Of a stretch of 5,220 bases of DNA, positions 1-5,220 are shown piece by piece. The notes beneath the pieces are model-generated. The model saw only the letters and a program-made list of their open reading frames with translations. It did not search any database and was not told the origin of the DNA. The stretch comes from Azoarcus sp031556475. Its GTDB lineage: Bacteria; Pseudomonadota; Gammaproteobacteria; Burkholderiales; Rhodocyclaceae. Numbering within the stretch: the first letter of the stretch is position 1; each line of letters begins with the position of its first letter. Made by a program: the position numbers and the translations under genes. The stretch lies in contig JAVBSY010000117.1 of the NCBI GenBank assembly GCA_031556475.1, forward strand, positions 1 to 5,220, in the 5' to 3' direction.

Positions 1-1248
1 GGGGTCTTCCCAGTTCGGGTCGATCGACGGGCACTGGTTGGCCGGCGCGGTGAAGCGGGCGTTCGGGTGCGCGGCCTTGCGTCCGGTCTCCTTGGCGATC
101 TCGGGCGTCCAGTCCTTGCCTTGCCAGTCGATGAGGTGCGCGGGCGCTTCCTTGCACATGCCTTCCCACCACACGTCGCCATCGTCGGTAAGCGCGCAGT
201 TGGTGAAGATGATGTTTTCCTTCAACGTCGCCATGGCGTTGAAGTTGGTTTTTTCCGACGTGCCGGGCGCAACGCCGAAATAACCGGATTCGGGGTTGAT
301 GGCGTAGAACTTGCCATCCTTGCCCGGCTTGATCCAGGCAATGTCGTCGCCGACGGTGTAGATCTTCCAGCCGTTGAAGCTCTTGGGCGGGATCAGCATG
401 GCGAAGTTGGTCTTGCCGCAGGCGGAAGGGAATGCGGCCGCAACGTAGGTTTTTTCCCCGTCGGGCGATTCCACGCCGAGAATCAGCATGTGCTCGGCCA
501 GCCAGCCTTCGTCGCGCGCCATGGTGGAGGCGATGCGCAGCGCGAAGCACTTCTTGCCGAGCAGCGCGTTGCCGCCGTAGCCGGAGCCGTAGGACCAGAT
601 TTCGCGCGTTTCCGGGTAATGGACGATGTACTTGGTGGTCGGATTGCACGGCCAGCGGCTGTCTTTTTCACCGTGGGCCAGCGACGCGCCGACGCTATGC
701 ACGCAGGGAACGAATTCGCCGTTGGTGCCGAGCACGTCGTACACCGCACGGCCCATGCGCGTCATCGTGCGCATGTTCGCCACCACGTAGGGGCTGTCGG
801 AAATCTCCACGCCGATGTGGGCGATGGGGCTGCCGAGCGGACCCATGGAGAAGGGGATGACGTACATCGTGCGCCCGCGCATGCAGCCCTTGAACAGGCC
901 GTCCAGCGTCTTGCGCATGACTGCCGGGTCTTCCCAGTTGTTGGTCGGGCCGGCGTCGGCGGCGTTCTGCGAGCAAATGAAGGTGCGATCCTCGACACGG
1001 GCGACGTCGGACGGATCGGACCACGCGAGATAGGAGTTCTTGCGCTTTTCCGGGTTGAGCTTGATGAGCATGCCGGAGGCGACCATTTCGGTGCACAGCC
1101 GGTTGTACTCTTCCTCGGAACCGTCGCACCAAACTACCCGGTCGGGCTCGGTGAGCACGGCGATTTCCGCAACCCACTTCTTCAAACCTTCATGGCGGAC
1201 ATAGCCGGGAGCGGCGGCAATCGCCGCGTCGGAAAAACGTTGATTCAT
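1..1248 (-). CDS. pckG: Phosphoenolpyruvate carboxykinase (GTP), N-terminal 416 residues, cut by window edge
   Basis: This cytosolic enzyme converts oxaloacetate plus GTP to phosphoenolpyruvate, CO2 and GDP, the entry step of gluconeogenesis from TCA intermediates. Read on the minus strand from the ATG at 1248-1246, the frame stays open to base 1, exactly 416 codons. Motifs seen in order: VARVE with Arg84 (matches the substrate-binding Arg87 of animal PEPCK); YGGNALLGKKC at 224-234, whose Lys232/Lys233 and the nearby His253 fit the Mn/substrate site; P-loop FPSACGKTN at 273-281 with the reactive Cys277; kinase-2-like VGDDIAW at 299-305; FGVAPGTS at 324-331; NARF at 396-399. These are hallmarks of the GTP family, not the ATP-type PckA. 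Family members have about 600 residues, so roughly the last third, including the GGRRP segment and mobile lid loop, lies beyond the left edge; this is a window cut, not a pseudogene. A GGAGAG ribosome site nine bases upstream supports the start. It is divergent from the malic enzyme gene. Confidence 0.97.
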   Translation of the reverse strand, partial: MNQRFSDAAIAAAPGYVRHEGLKKWVAEIAVLTEPDRVVWCDGSEEEYNRLCTEMVASGMLIKLNPEKRKNSYLAWSDPSDVARVEDRTFICSQNAADAGPTNNWEDPAVMRKTLDGLFKGCMRGRTMYVIPFSMGPLGSPIAHIGVEISDSPYVVANMRTMTRMGRAVYDVLGTNGEFVPCVHSVGASLAHGEKDSRWPCNPTTKYIVHYPETREIWSYGSGYGGNALLGKKCFALRIASTMARDEGWLAEHMLILGVESPDGEKTYVAAAFPSACGKTNFAMLIPPKSFNGWKIYTVGDDIAWIKPGKDGKFYAINPESGYFGVAPGTSEKTNFNAMATLKENIIFTNCALTDDGDVWWEGMCKEAPAHLIDWQGKDWTPEIAKETGRKAAHPNARFTAPANQCPSIDPNWEDP

Positions 1249-1257
1249 GGCGCAAAG

Positions 1258-1263
1258 CTCTCC
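1258..1263 (-). promoter_or_regulatory. Ribosome binding site of pckG
   Basis: On the minus strand the sequence reads GGAGAG, then nine bases (CTTTGCGCC), then the ATG at 1248. The purine-rich core and spacing are normal for a Shine-Dalgarno site. It favours this ATG, which also gives an N-terminus (MNQRFSDAAI) of reasonable length for the family. Confidence 0.6.
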
Positions 1264-1414
1264 AGATTACGGATGCAAAACCCTATCCCCACCGGCACGG
1301 CACCAACGGACTCGAAGGCCGCAACCCAGCCCCCTGCCTGCCGCGCCGATCGCAAAAGTGGCAGGGAGATAATAGGAACATCCCCGAGCAACTCATTGCC
1401 GGCGAAAGCTGAAC

Positions 1415-1423
1415 ATTATGCCA
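1415..1423 (-). promoter_or_regulatory. Candidate extended -10 promoter element for pckG
   Basis: The minus strand reads TGGCATAAT, an extended -10 (TG-N) followed by CATAAT, which matches five of six bases of TATAAT. At the expected distance upstream there is no good -35 hexamer (best about three of six), which fits extended -10 promoters. Transcription would start near 1408, giving a leader of about 160 nt before pckG. A second possible -10, TATTAT (five of six, 1369-1374), lies closer to the gene but lacks both a TG and a -35. This is inference from consensus only. Confidence 0.4.
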
Positions 1424-1431
1424 CGCTCACA

Positions 1432-1453
1432 GGGCCGGCGAAAATGCCGGCCC
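1432..1453. repeat. Perfect hairpin GGGCCGGC-GAAAAT-GCCGGCCC
   Basis: The two eight-base arms (1432-1439 and 1446-1453) are perfectly complementary and entirely G/C, with a six-base loop. Neither strand has a following T-run, and no gene ends nearby, so it is not a standard intrinsic terminator. It sits about 10 bp upstream of the pckG -10 candidate, where a -35 element would lie, so it may be an operator or may block read-through between divergent transcripts. Function is unknown. Confidence 0.5.
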
Positions 1454-1474
1454 GCCCGTTGCCAACTCATTGCC

Positions 1475-1496
1475 AACTTTCGCACGCTGCGAAGTT
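1475..1496. repeat. Imperfect palindrome upstream of maeB, possible operator
   Basis: The sequence runs AACTT-T-CGCA-CGC-TGCG-AAGTT. The core TTCGCA (1479-1484) / TGCGAA (1488-1493) is a perfect six-base dyad around CGC, and the outer AACTT (1475-1479) / AAGTT (1492-1496) pair with a single-base bulge. It begins where the right direct repeat ends, 150-170 bp before the maeB start. Such dyads are typical of dimeric regulator sites, but no specific regulator can be named. Confidence 0.4.
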
Positions 1497-1645
1497 TCTG
1501 CACGATATTGCCTTTTACACGACACGATGTATCGAAAGCGCCGCGTGGTGGTACCTTAATACCGCGCCCCGGCCACGGCCCGACAAGCCGCATCGCGCCG
1601 GGCACAACCACAACTAGATCGCACAACGAACATACGGAACCCGCC

Positions 1646-3922
1646 ATGGATGAACGGATACACGCCGCCGCACTCGACTATCACCGCTATCCTCACCCCG
1701 GCAAGATTTCGGTCACGCCCACCAAGGCACTGACCAACCAGCGCGATCTTTCGCTGGCGTATTCGCCGGGCGTCGCCGCCGCCTGCAATGCCATCGTAGA
1801 CGACCCGGCCGAGGCGGCAAGCCTGACCGCGCGCTCCAACCTCATCGGCGTCGTCACCAACGGCACGGCGGTGCTCGGTTTGGGCAACATCGGCCCGCTC
1901 GCGGCCAAGCCGGTGATGGAAGGCAAGGGGGTGCTGTTCAAGAAATTCGCCGGCATCGACGTGTTCGACCTCGAAATCAACGAGCCGGACGCGGACAAGC
2001 TGATCGACATGATCGCTGCGCTGGAGCCGACCTTCGGCGGCATCAACCTCGAAGACATCAAGGCGCCGGAATGCTTTTACATCGAAAGCAAACTGCGCGA
2101 ACGCATGCACATCCCGGTGTTCCACGACGATCAGCACGGCACCGCCATCGTGGTCGGCGCGGCGGTGCTCAACGGCTTGAAGTTGCAGGGCAAGGACCCG
2201 AAAAAGATCAAACTCGTCACCTCCGGCGCCGGCGCCGCCGCGCTGGCCTGCCTCGACCTGCTGACGATGCTCGGCATCCCGGTGGAGAACATCTGGGTCA
2301 GCGACATCGAAGGCGTGGTGTACGAAGGCCGCACCGTGTTGATGGATCCGATCAAGGCGCGCTACGCGAAACAGACGCCGGCGCGCAGGCTGGACGAGAT
2401 CATCGAGGGCGCGGACGTTTTCCTCGGCCTTTCCGCCGGCGGCGTGCTCAAGCCCGGGATGGTGGCGAAGATGGCAGCCAACCCGCTGATCCTCGCGCTG
2501 GCCAACCCCACGCCGGAAATTCTCCCCAGCGAGGTCAAGTCGGTACGCAACGACGCCATCATTGCCACCGGACGTTCGGATTATCCGAACCAGGTCAATA
2601 ACGTGCTGTGCTTTCCCTTCATCTTCCGCGGCGCGCTCGATGTGGGTGCGACCACGATCACCGACGAGATGAAGCTTGCCGCCGTGCGCGCCATCGCCGA
2701 TCTGGCGCAGGTGGAGCAAAGCGAGGTGGTCGCGGCCGCCTACGGCGAGAAGATCACCGGTTTCGGACCTGAGTACATCATTCCGCGCCCCTTCGATCCA
2801 CGCCTCATCGTCAAGATCGCACCGGCGGTGGCCGCGGCGGCCGAAGCCTCGGGCGTGGCGACACGGCCGATCCGCGACTGGGACGCCTACCGGTCGCAAC
2901 TGAACAACTTCGTCTGGCAGTCCGGCCTGATCATGAAGCCGGTTTTCGCCGCGGCGAAAAAGAATCCGAAACGCATCATCTTCGCCGAAGGCGAATCGGA
3001 GCGCGTGCTGCGCGCGGTGCAAGCCGTGCTGGACGAAGGGCTGGCGCACCCGATCCTGCTCGGCCGCGAACAGATCGTCCGCGACAACATCGCCCGCTTC
3101 GGCCTGCGCATAGACGCCGGGCGCGATTTCGAGTTGATCGACCCGGCCATCGATCCGCGCGTCGCCGAGCTGTGGTCCGATTACCACGCGCTGATGGAAC
3201 GGCGCGGCGTATCGGTCGAGTACGCCAAGCGCGAAGTGCGCCGCCGCGCCACGCTCGCTGCCGCGCTGCTGCTCAAGGCCGGCCACGGCGACGGGCTGAT
3301 CTGCGGCACCACCGGCATCCACCGCCTGCACCTGGAGTTCATCGAAAACGTGCTCGGCCGCCGCCCTGGGGTCAAGCACTGCTACGCGCTGAACCTGCTG
3401 AACGTGCCGGGACGCACGCTGTTCCTTGCCGATACTTACGTCAACTACGACCCCACGCCGGAACAGATCGTCGAAATGACGCTGCTCGCCGCCGAGGAAA
3501 TGCAGCGCTTCGGCATCGCGCCGCGCGTCGCGCTGCTGTCCCACTCGTCTTTCGGCTCGGCCGACTCTCCCACTGCGGAGAAGATGCGCGCCGCGCTGCG
3601 CCTGCTGCACGAGAACCACCCGGAACTGCAGGTGGAAGGCGAAATGCACGGCGACTCGGCGCTCGACGCCCGGCTGCGCACGCAGATCTTCCCCAACGCG
3701 CGCATGCGCGAAGACGCCAATCTGCTGATCTTCCCGACACTGGACGCGGCCAATATCGCCTTCAACCTGCTCAAAACGGCCGCCGGCGAAGGCATGACGG
3801 TGGGGCCGATCCTGCTCGGCACGGCCAAGCCCGTGAATGTTCTTACACCGTCGGCCTCGGCGCGCCGGATCATGAACATGACCGCGCTCACCGTCGTCGA
3901 TGCGGGACAGGCCGAAAACTAG
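1646..3922 (+). CDS. maeB: NADP-type malic enzyme with C-terminal phosphotransacetylase-like domain
   Basis: This cytosolic enzyme oxidatively decarboxylates malate to pyruvate, normally producing NADPH. The 758-residue length is almost that of E. coli MaeB (759). The malic domain covers about 1-420: YSPGVAA with the likely catalytic Tyr39; EGKGVLFKKFAG at 92-103 with the likely catalytic Lys94; metal ligands in NLEDIKAPE (Glu136, Asp137) and FHDDQHGTA (159-167); a Rossmann glycine motif SGAGAAAL at 193-200; ALANPTPE at 284-291; and GRSDYPNQVNNVLCFPF at 309-325. About 430-758 is a phosphotransacetylase-like domain with DGLICGTTG (549-557), ADTYVN (595-600), LLSHSSFGSAD (630-640) and GPILLGTAKPVNVLTPS (720-736). 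In E. coli MaeB this domain lacks transacetylase activity and mediates acetyl-CoA inhibition; the same is inferred here. The ATG at 1646 gives the family N-terminus (MDERIHAAALDYHRYPHPGK). An in-frame extension back to 1418 looks non-coding. NADP rather than NAD use is inferred from the family. It contains no TTA, CTA or TCA codons. Confidence 0.97.
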   Translation: MDERIHAAALDYHRYPHPGKISVTPTKALTNQRDLSLAYSPGVAAACNAIVDDPAEAASLTARSNLIGVVTNGTAVLGLGNIGPLAAKPVMEGKGVLFKKFAGIDVFDLEINEPDADKLIDMIAALEPTFGGINLEDIKAPECFYIESKLRERMHIPVFHDDQHGTAIVVGAAVLNGLKLQGKDPKKIKLVTSGAGAAALACLDLLTMLGIPVENIWVSDIEGVVYEGRTVLMDPIKARYAKQTPARRLDEIIEGADVFLGLSAGGVLKPGMVAKMAANPLILALANPTPEILPSEVKSVRNDAIIATGRSDYPNQVNNVLCFPFIFRGALDVGATTITDEMKLAAVRAIADLAQVEQSEVVAAAYGEKITGFGPEYIIPRPFDPRLIVKIAPAVAAAAEASGVATRPIRDWDAYRSQLNNFVWQSGLIMKPVFAAAKKNPKRIIFAEGESERVLRAVQAVLDEGLAHPILLGREQIVRDNIARFGLRIDAGRDFELIDPAIDPRVAELWSDYHALMERRGVSVEYAKREVRRRATLAAALLLKAGHGDGLICGTTGIHRLHLEFIENVLGRRPGVKHCYALNLLNVPGRTLFLADTYVNYDPTPEQIVEMTLLAAEEMQRFGIAPRVALLSHSSFGSADSPTAEKMRAALRLLHENHPELQVEGEMHGDSALDARLRTQIFPNARMREDANLLIFPTLDAANIAFNLLKTAAGEGMTVGPILLGTAKPVNVLTPSASARRIMNMTALTVVDAGQAEN

Positions 3923-3941
3923 GCGAAAAAGCGCACGCTGA

Positions 3942-3981
3942 TCGTGCCGGCAGGCTGTTAAACTCTGCCACGCCGGCACGA
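3942..3981. terminator. Strong stem-loop after maeB, possible U-tract-less terminator
   Basis: TCGTGCCGGC (3942-3951) and GCCGGCACGA (3972-3981) form a perfect ten-base-pair stem, beginning 20 bases after the maeB stop, with a 20-nt interior that can add a GGC/GCC pairing. No T-run follows on either strand, so it is not a canonical intrinsic terminator. It may stabilise the 3' end or act with Rho. A competing small hairpin, GCACG (3933-3937) / CGTGC (3943-3947), uses the same left-arm bases. Confidence 0.45.
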
Positions 3982-3995
3982 CCGAGGCGGGATTG

Positions 3996-4015
3996 AGGTG
4001 GATATAGGTGGATAT
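3996..4015 (+). repeat. Perfect tandem duplication of AGGTGGATAT
   Basis: The ten-base unit AGGTGGATAT occurs twice head to tail, at 3996-4005 and 4006-4015, between the maeB stem-loop and the AT-rich region. Seven bases further on is a small palindrome, CATGT-CGT-ACATG (4022-4034). Two copies only; this could be replication slippage or a tandem binding site. No regulator is recognised. Confidence 0.6.
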
Positions 4016-4048
4016 GCGCGCCATGTCGTACATGCCCCGTGTGGCGTA

Positions 4049-4125
4049 AGATACGTTCTATTCTCGAAAAAACTTTAAAAAGACTTGATATCTTCTTATT
4101 TTTGTTGAGAATTAAAAACAACGAG
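4049..4125 (+). promoter_or_regulatory. AT-rich island, probable promoter region of the pbpG-like gene
   Basis: About 75 bases rich in A and T runs (AAAAAA, TTTAAAAA, TTATTTTT, TTAAAAA) stand out sharply from the GC-rich surroundings and end 20 bases before the next gene. The best sigma-70-like pair found by eye is TTGATA (4085-4090, five of six) with GAGAAT (4107-4112, four of six) at 16-bp spacing. The A/T tracts upstream of it could act as an UP element. The hexamers are only moderate, so the exact promoter is uncertain, but a promoter somewhere in this island is likely because a strong stem-loop separates the gene from maeB. Confidence 0.45.
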
Positions 4126-4144
4126 ACTTGCTCAGCCGCCACCG

Positions 4145-5215
4145 ATGATCTCACGCGCCCTTTTCATCATCCTGCTCGGTCTGTCGTTTGCACAGCCGGG
4201 CTGGAACACAGCCGCCGCGGCTTCATCCACCCCGGCCTCCTCCAAGTCCACCGCCAAGACCGGCAAGGCCACCGCCAAACCGGCAGCCAGGAAATCCGCG
4301 ACGACCGCCAGCAAAGCGGCCCCCAGACCGGCGGTGAAAACAGCGGCCAAGCCTGCCGTGAAAAAAGTGTCGCTCAAACGCTCGCTGCGGGATGCGGATG
4401 ATGACGACGACGGCGCACTCGCCCTCGACATCCACGGCAACCCGCAACTGCGCTCCGCCGCGTTCTATGTTGCCAACCAGGCCACCGGCCAGGTCCTGCT
4501 CGAACGCAACAGCGCCTCGATACTGCCGATCGCCTCGATCACCAAGCTGATGACCGCGATGGTCGTGCTCGAAGCCGGGCAAAGCCTGAAAGAGGAACTG
4601 ACCGTTACCGAAGCCGACGTCGACATGCTCAAGGGCACCGGCTCGCGGCTCACCATCGGCACCCGGCTGAGCCGCGAGGAAATGCTGCATCTGGCGCTGA
4701 TGTCGTCGGAAAACCGCGCCGCCTCGGCGCTGGCGCGCCATTATCCCGGCGGCCTTGCCGCCTTCGTCGAAGCGATGAACGTGAAGTCCCGCCTGCTCGA
4801 ATTGTCCGACACGCGCTTTCACGACAGTACCGGATTGAATCCCAACAACGTTTCCAGCCCGCGCGACCTGGCGCGGATGGTAACCGCCGCTGCAACCTAT
4901 CCGCTGATCCGCGAGTTCTCCACCACATCCGAACGCGAAGTGGAGATTGGCAGCCGCACGCTGCACTTCAAGAACACGAATGCCCTGGTGGGCAATCCGG
5001 ATTGGGAAATCAGCGTATCCAAAACCGGCTACATCAGCGAAGCGGGCCGCTGCCTCGTGATGCAGGCATGGATGCACCGGCAACCGATGGTGATCGTGCT
5101 GATGGATTCGAACGGCCGCTACACCCGCACGGCCGACGCCCAGCGCGTGCGCAAATGGCTCGAAACGGCCATCAACCAGCGCATAGCGGCAACAGCGAAA
5201 CTGCATGCCAGTTGA
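4145..5215 (+). CDS. pbpG: Periplasmic D-alanyl-D-alanine endopeptidase, PBP7/PbpG family (peptidase S11)
   Basis: It is a penicillin-binding serine peptidase that in the PBP7 family cleaves D-Ala-meso-diaminopimelate cross-links of peptidoglycan in the periplasm. The N-terminus is a signal peptide (arginine at 4, hydrophobic core about 5-16, Ala-rich cleavage region about 22-26), which supports the ATG at 4145; the next Met is residue 136. All three active-site motifs are intact: SITK at 131-134 (nucleophile Ser131, Lys134), SEN at 188-190 and KTG at 293-295. The stretches LPIASITKLMTAMVVL, LALMSSENRAA, ARHYPGG and GRCLVMQ closely resemble E. coli PBP7, favouring PbpG over DacA/DacC; no DacA-type C-terminal amphipathic anchor is apparent. 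Residues 24-80 form a low-complexity Ala/Lys/Thr/Pro linker followed by an acidic run (83-89), making the protein (356 aa) longer than PBP7 (about 310). No good Shine-Dalgarno site is visible within 15 bases of the ATG. It is probably transcribed separately from maeB. Confidence 0.93.
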   Translation: MISRALFIILLGLSFAQPGWNTAAAASSTPASSKSTAKTGKATAKPAARKSATTASKAAPRPAVKTAAKPAVKKVSLKRSLRDADDDDDGALALDIHGNPQLRSAAFYVANQATGQVLLERNSASILPIASITKLMTAMVVLEAGQSLKEELTVTEADVDMLKGTGSRLTIGTRLSREEMLHLALMSSENRAASALARHYPGGLAAFVEAMNVKSRLLELSDTRFHDSTGLNPNNVSSPRDLARMVTAAATYPLIREFSTTSEREVEIGSRTLHFKNTNALVGNPDWEISVSKTGYISEAGRCLVMQAWMHRQPMVIVLMDSNGRYTRTADAQRVRKWLETAINQRIAATAKLHAS

Positions 5216-5220
5216 AGAAA

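Larger units (their letters stand above)
1389..1474 (+). repeat. Direct repeat pair CAACTCATTGCC (1389-1400 and 1463-1474)
   Basis: The 12-mer CAACTCATTGCC occurs exactly twice in the intergenic region, with starts 74 bp apart, close to seven helical turns. Each copy contains the dyad CAA-N4-TTG; the left copy extends to GCAA-N4-TTGC. Directly after the left copy the sequence continues GGCGAAA, and GCCGGCGAAA (1398-1407) is itself repeated at 1434-1443. The 19-bp block 1389-1407 is thus present again in two separated pieces. The right copy also forms an 11-bp-period tandem, TTGCCAACT at 1459-1467 and 1470-1478. The left copy lies just downstream of the pckG -10 candidate and the right copy on the maeB side. 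Paired binding sites for one regulator would explain this, but no known regulator motif is recognised. Confidence 0.5.
1249..1645. other. Divergent intergenic control region between pckG and maeB
   Basis: This 397-bp stretch has no convincing gene. Open frames crossing it are antisense shadows or upstream extensions of neighbours. It must hold the outward promoters of pckG (leftward) and maeB (rightward). Visible structure: an inverted repeat in the pckG leader, CCCTGCC at 1332-1338 and GGCAGGG at 1360-1366 with a 21-nt loop; a minus-strand extended -10 at 1415-1423; a 12-bp direct repeat; a perfect hairpin at 1432-1453; and a 22-bp imperfect palindrome at 1475-1496. The part nearest maeB (about 1495-1560) is somewhat AT-richer. 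A weak maeB promoter candidate there is TTGCCT (1508-1513) with TATCGA (1530-1535) at 16-bp spacing, only three matches in the -10, so it is not annotated separately. maeB has only a modest ribosome site, GGAA at 1636-1639, six bases before its ATG. Confidence 0.7.

Noticed and set aside
67..1617. 516-codon plus-strand open frame opposite pckG
   Set aside because: Codon-aligned antisense shadow of pckG for the same reason; pckG carries clear catalytic motifs, while this frame has none.
1418..1645. 76-codon in-frame upstream extension of maeB
   Set aside because: The extra residues resemble no part of a malic enzyme, the region holds regulatory repeats, and the ATG at 1646 gives the normal family N-terminus and length.
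1393..1647. 84-codon minus-strand open frame in the pckG-maeB spacer
   Set aside because: No recognisable domain, no ribosome site noticed, and it overlaps all the palindromes; treated as chance.
1556..4033. 825-codon open frame on the minus strand opposite maeB
   Set aside because: It is exactly codon-aligned with maeB, so it only needs maeB to lack TTA, CTA and TCA codons, which is expected at this GC content. Its translation is Arg/His/Asp/Ala-rich with no recognisable domain.
3950..4033. Minus-strand peptide containing TYIHLNP, resembling the YIHLNPVRAG motif of REP-associated (Y1/HUH) transposases, next to a strong stem-loop
   Set aside because: Only six residues match, most are encoded by the 10-bp tandem repeat, the following residues (ASVVPAW) do not continue the motif, and no HUH motif or other transposase segment is nearby. 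A profile search would be decisive.
4039..4401. 120-codon plus-strand open frame overlapping the start of pbpG
   Set aside because: It runs through the AT-rich promoter island and then out of frame through the signal peptide and linker; the pbpG frame has signal peptide and active-site motifs, this one does not.
4223..5206. 327-codon minus-strand open frame opposite pbpG
   Set aside because: Codon-aligned antisense shadow; its Gly-rich tail is simply the complement of the Ala-rich linker codons.
1..5220. Possible undescribed defence, mobile or RNA system
   Set aside because: All coding space is taken by three recognisable core genes; no array, inverted terminal repeats, integrase, tRNA or toxin-like small gene was seen.

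Overview
The window is GC-rich and bacterial. It carries three protein-coding genes, none of them mobile or accessory. Three things point to a proteobacterium and most likely a betaproteobacterium, possibly Rhodocyclales- or Nitrosomonadales-like: a GTP-type PEP carboxykinase, a two-domain MaeB-type malic enzyme, and a PBP7/PbpG-like endopeptidase, all with strong G/C third-position bias. This placement is inferred from gene content and remembered family resemblance, not from a database search.

Layout: (1) bases 1-1248, minus strand: the first 416 codons of pckG, GTP-dependent phosphoenolpyruvate carboxykinase, cut by the left window edge. (2) 1249-1645: a 397-bp divergent control region with an extended -10 candidate for pckG, a 12-bp direct repeat, and several inverted repeats. 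(3) 1646-3922, plus strand: complete maeB, malic enzyme with a C-terminal phosphotransacetylase-like domain (758 aa). (4) 3923-4144: an intergenic stretch with a strong stem-loop, a 10-bp perfect tandem repeat, and an AT-rich island that probably holds the next gene's promoter. (5) 4145-5215, plus strand: complete pbpG-like D-Ala-D-Ala endopeptidase (356 aa) with a signal peptide and an unusual Ala/Lys-rich linker.

Functionally, pckG and maeB both work at the PEP-pyruvate-oxaloacetate-malate node. PckG turns oxaloacetate into PEP for gluconeogenesis, and MaeB turns malate into pyruvate plus NADPH. Both withdraw C4 acids from the TCA cycle during growth on organic acids or acetate, so divergent transcription from one repeat-containing region suggests, but does not prove, shared control. 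The pbpG-like gene is a separate cell-wall gene, probably with its own promoter.

I see no CRISPR array, tRNA, rRNA, insertion sequence or defence system. The most interesting material is the repeat architecture between pckG and maeB and the histone-H1-like linker of the endopeptidase. The rest is ordinary core metabolism.
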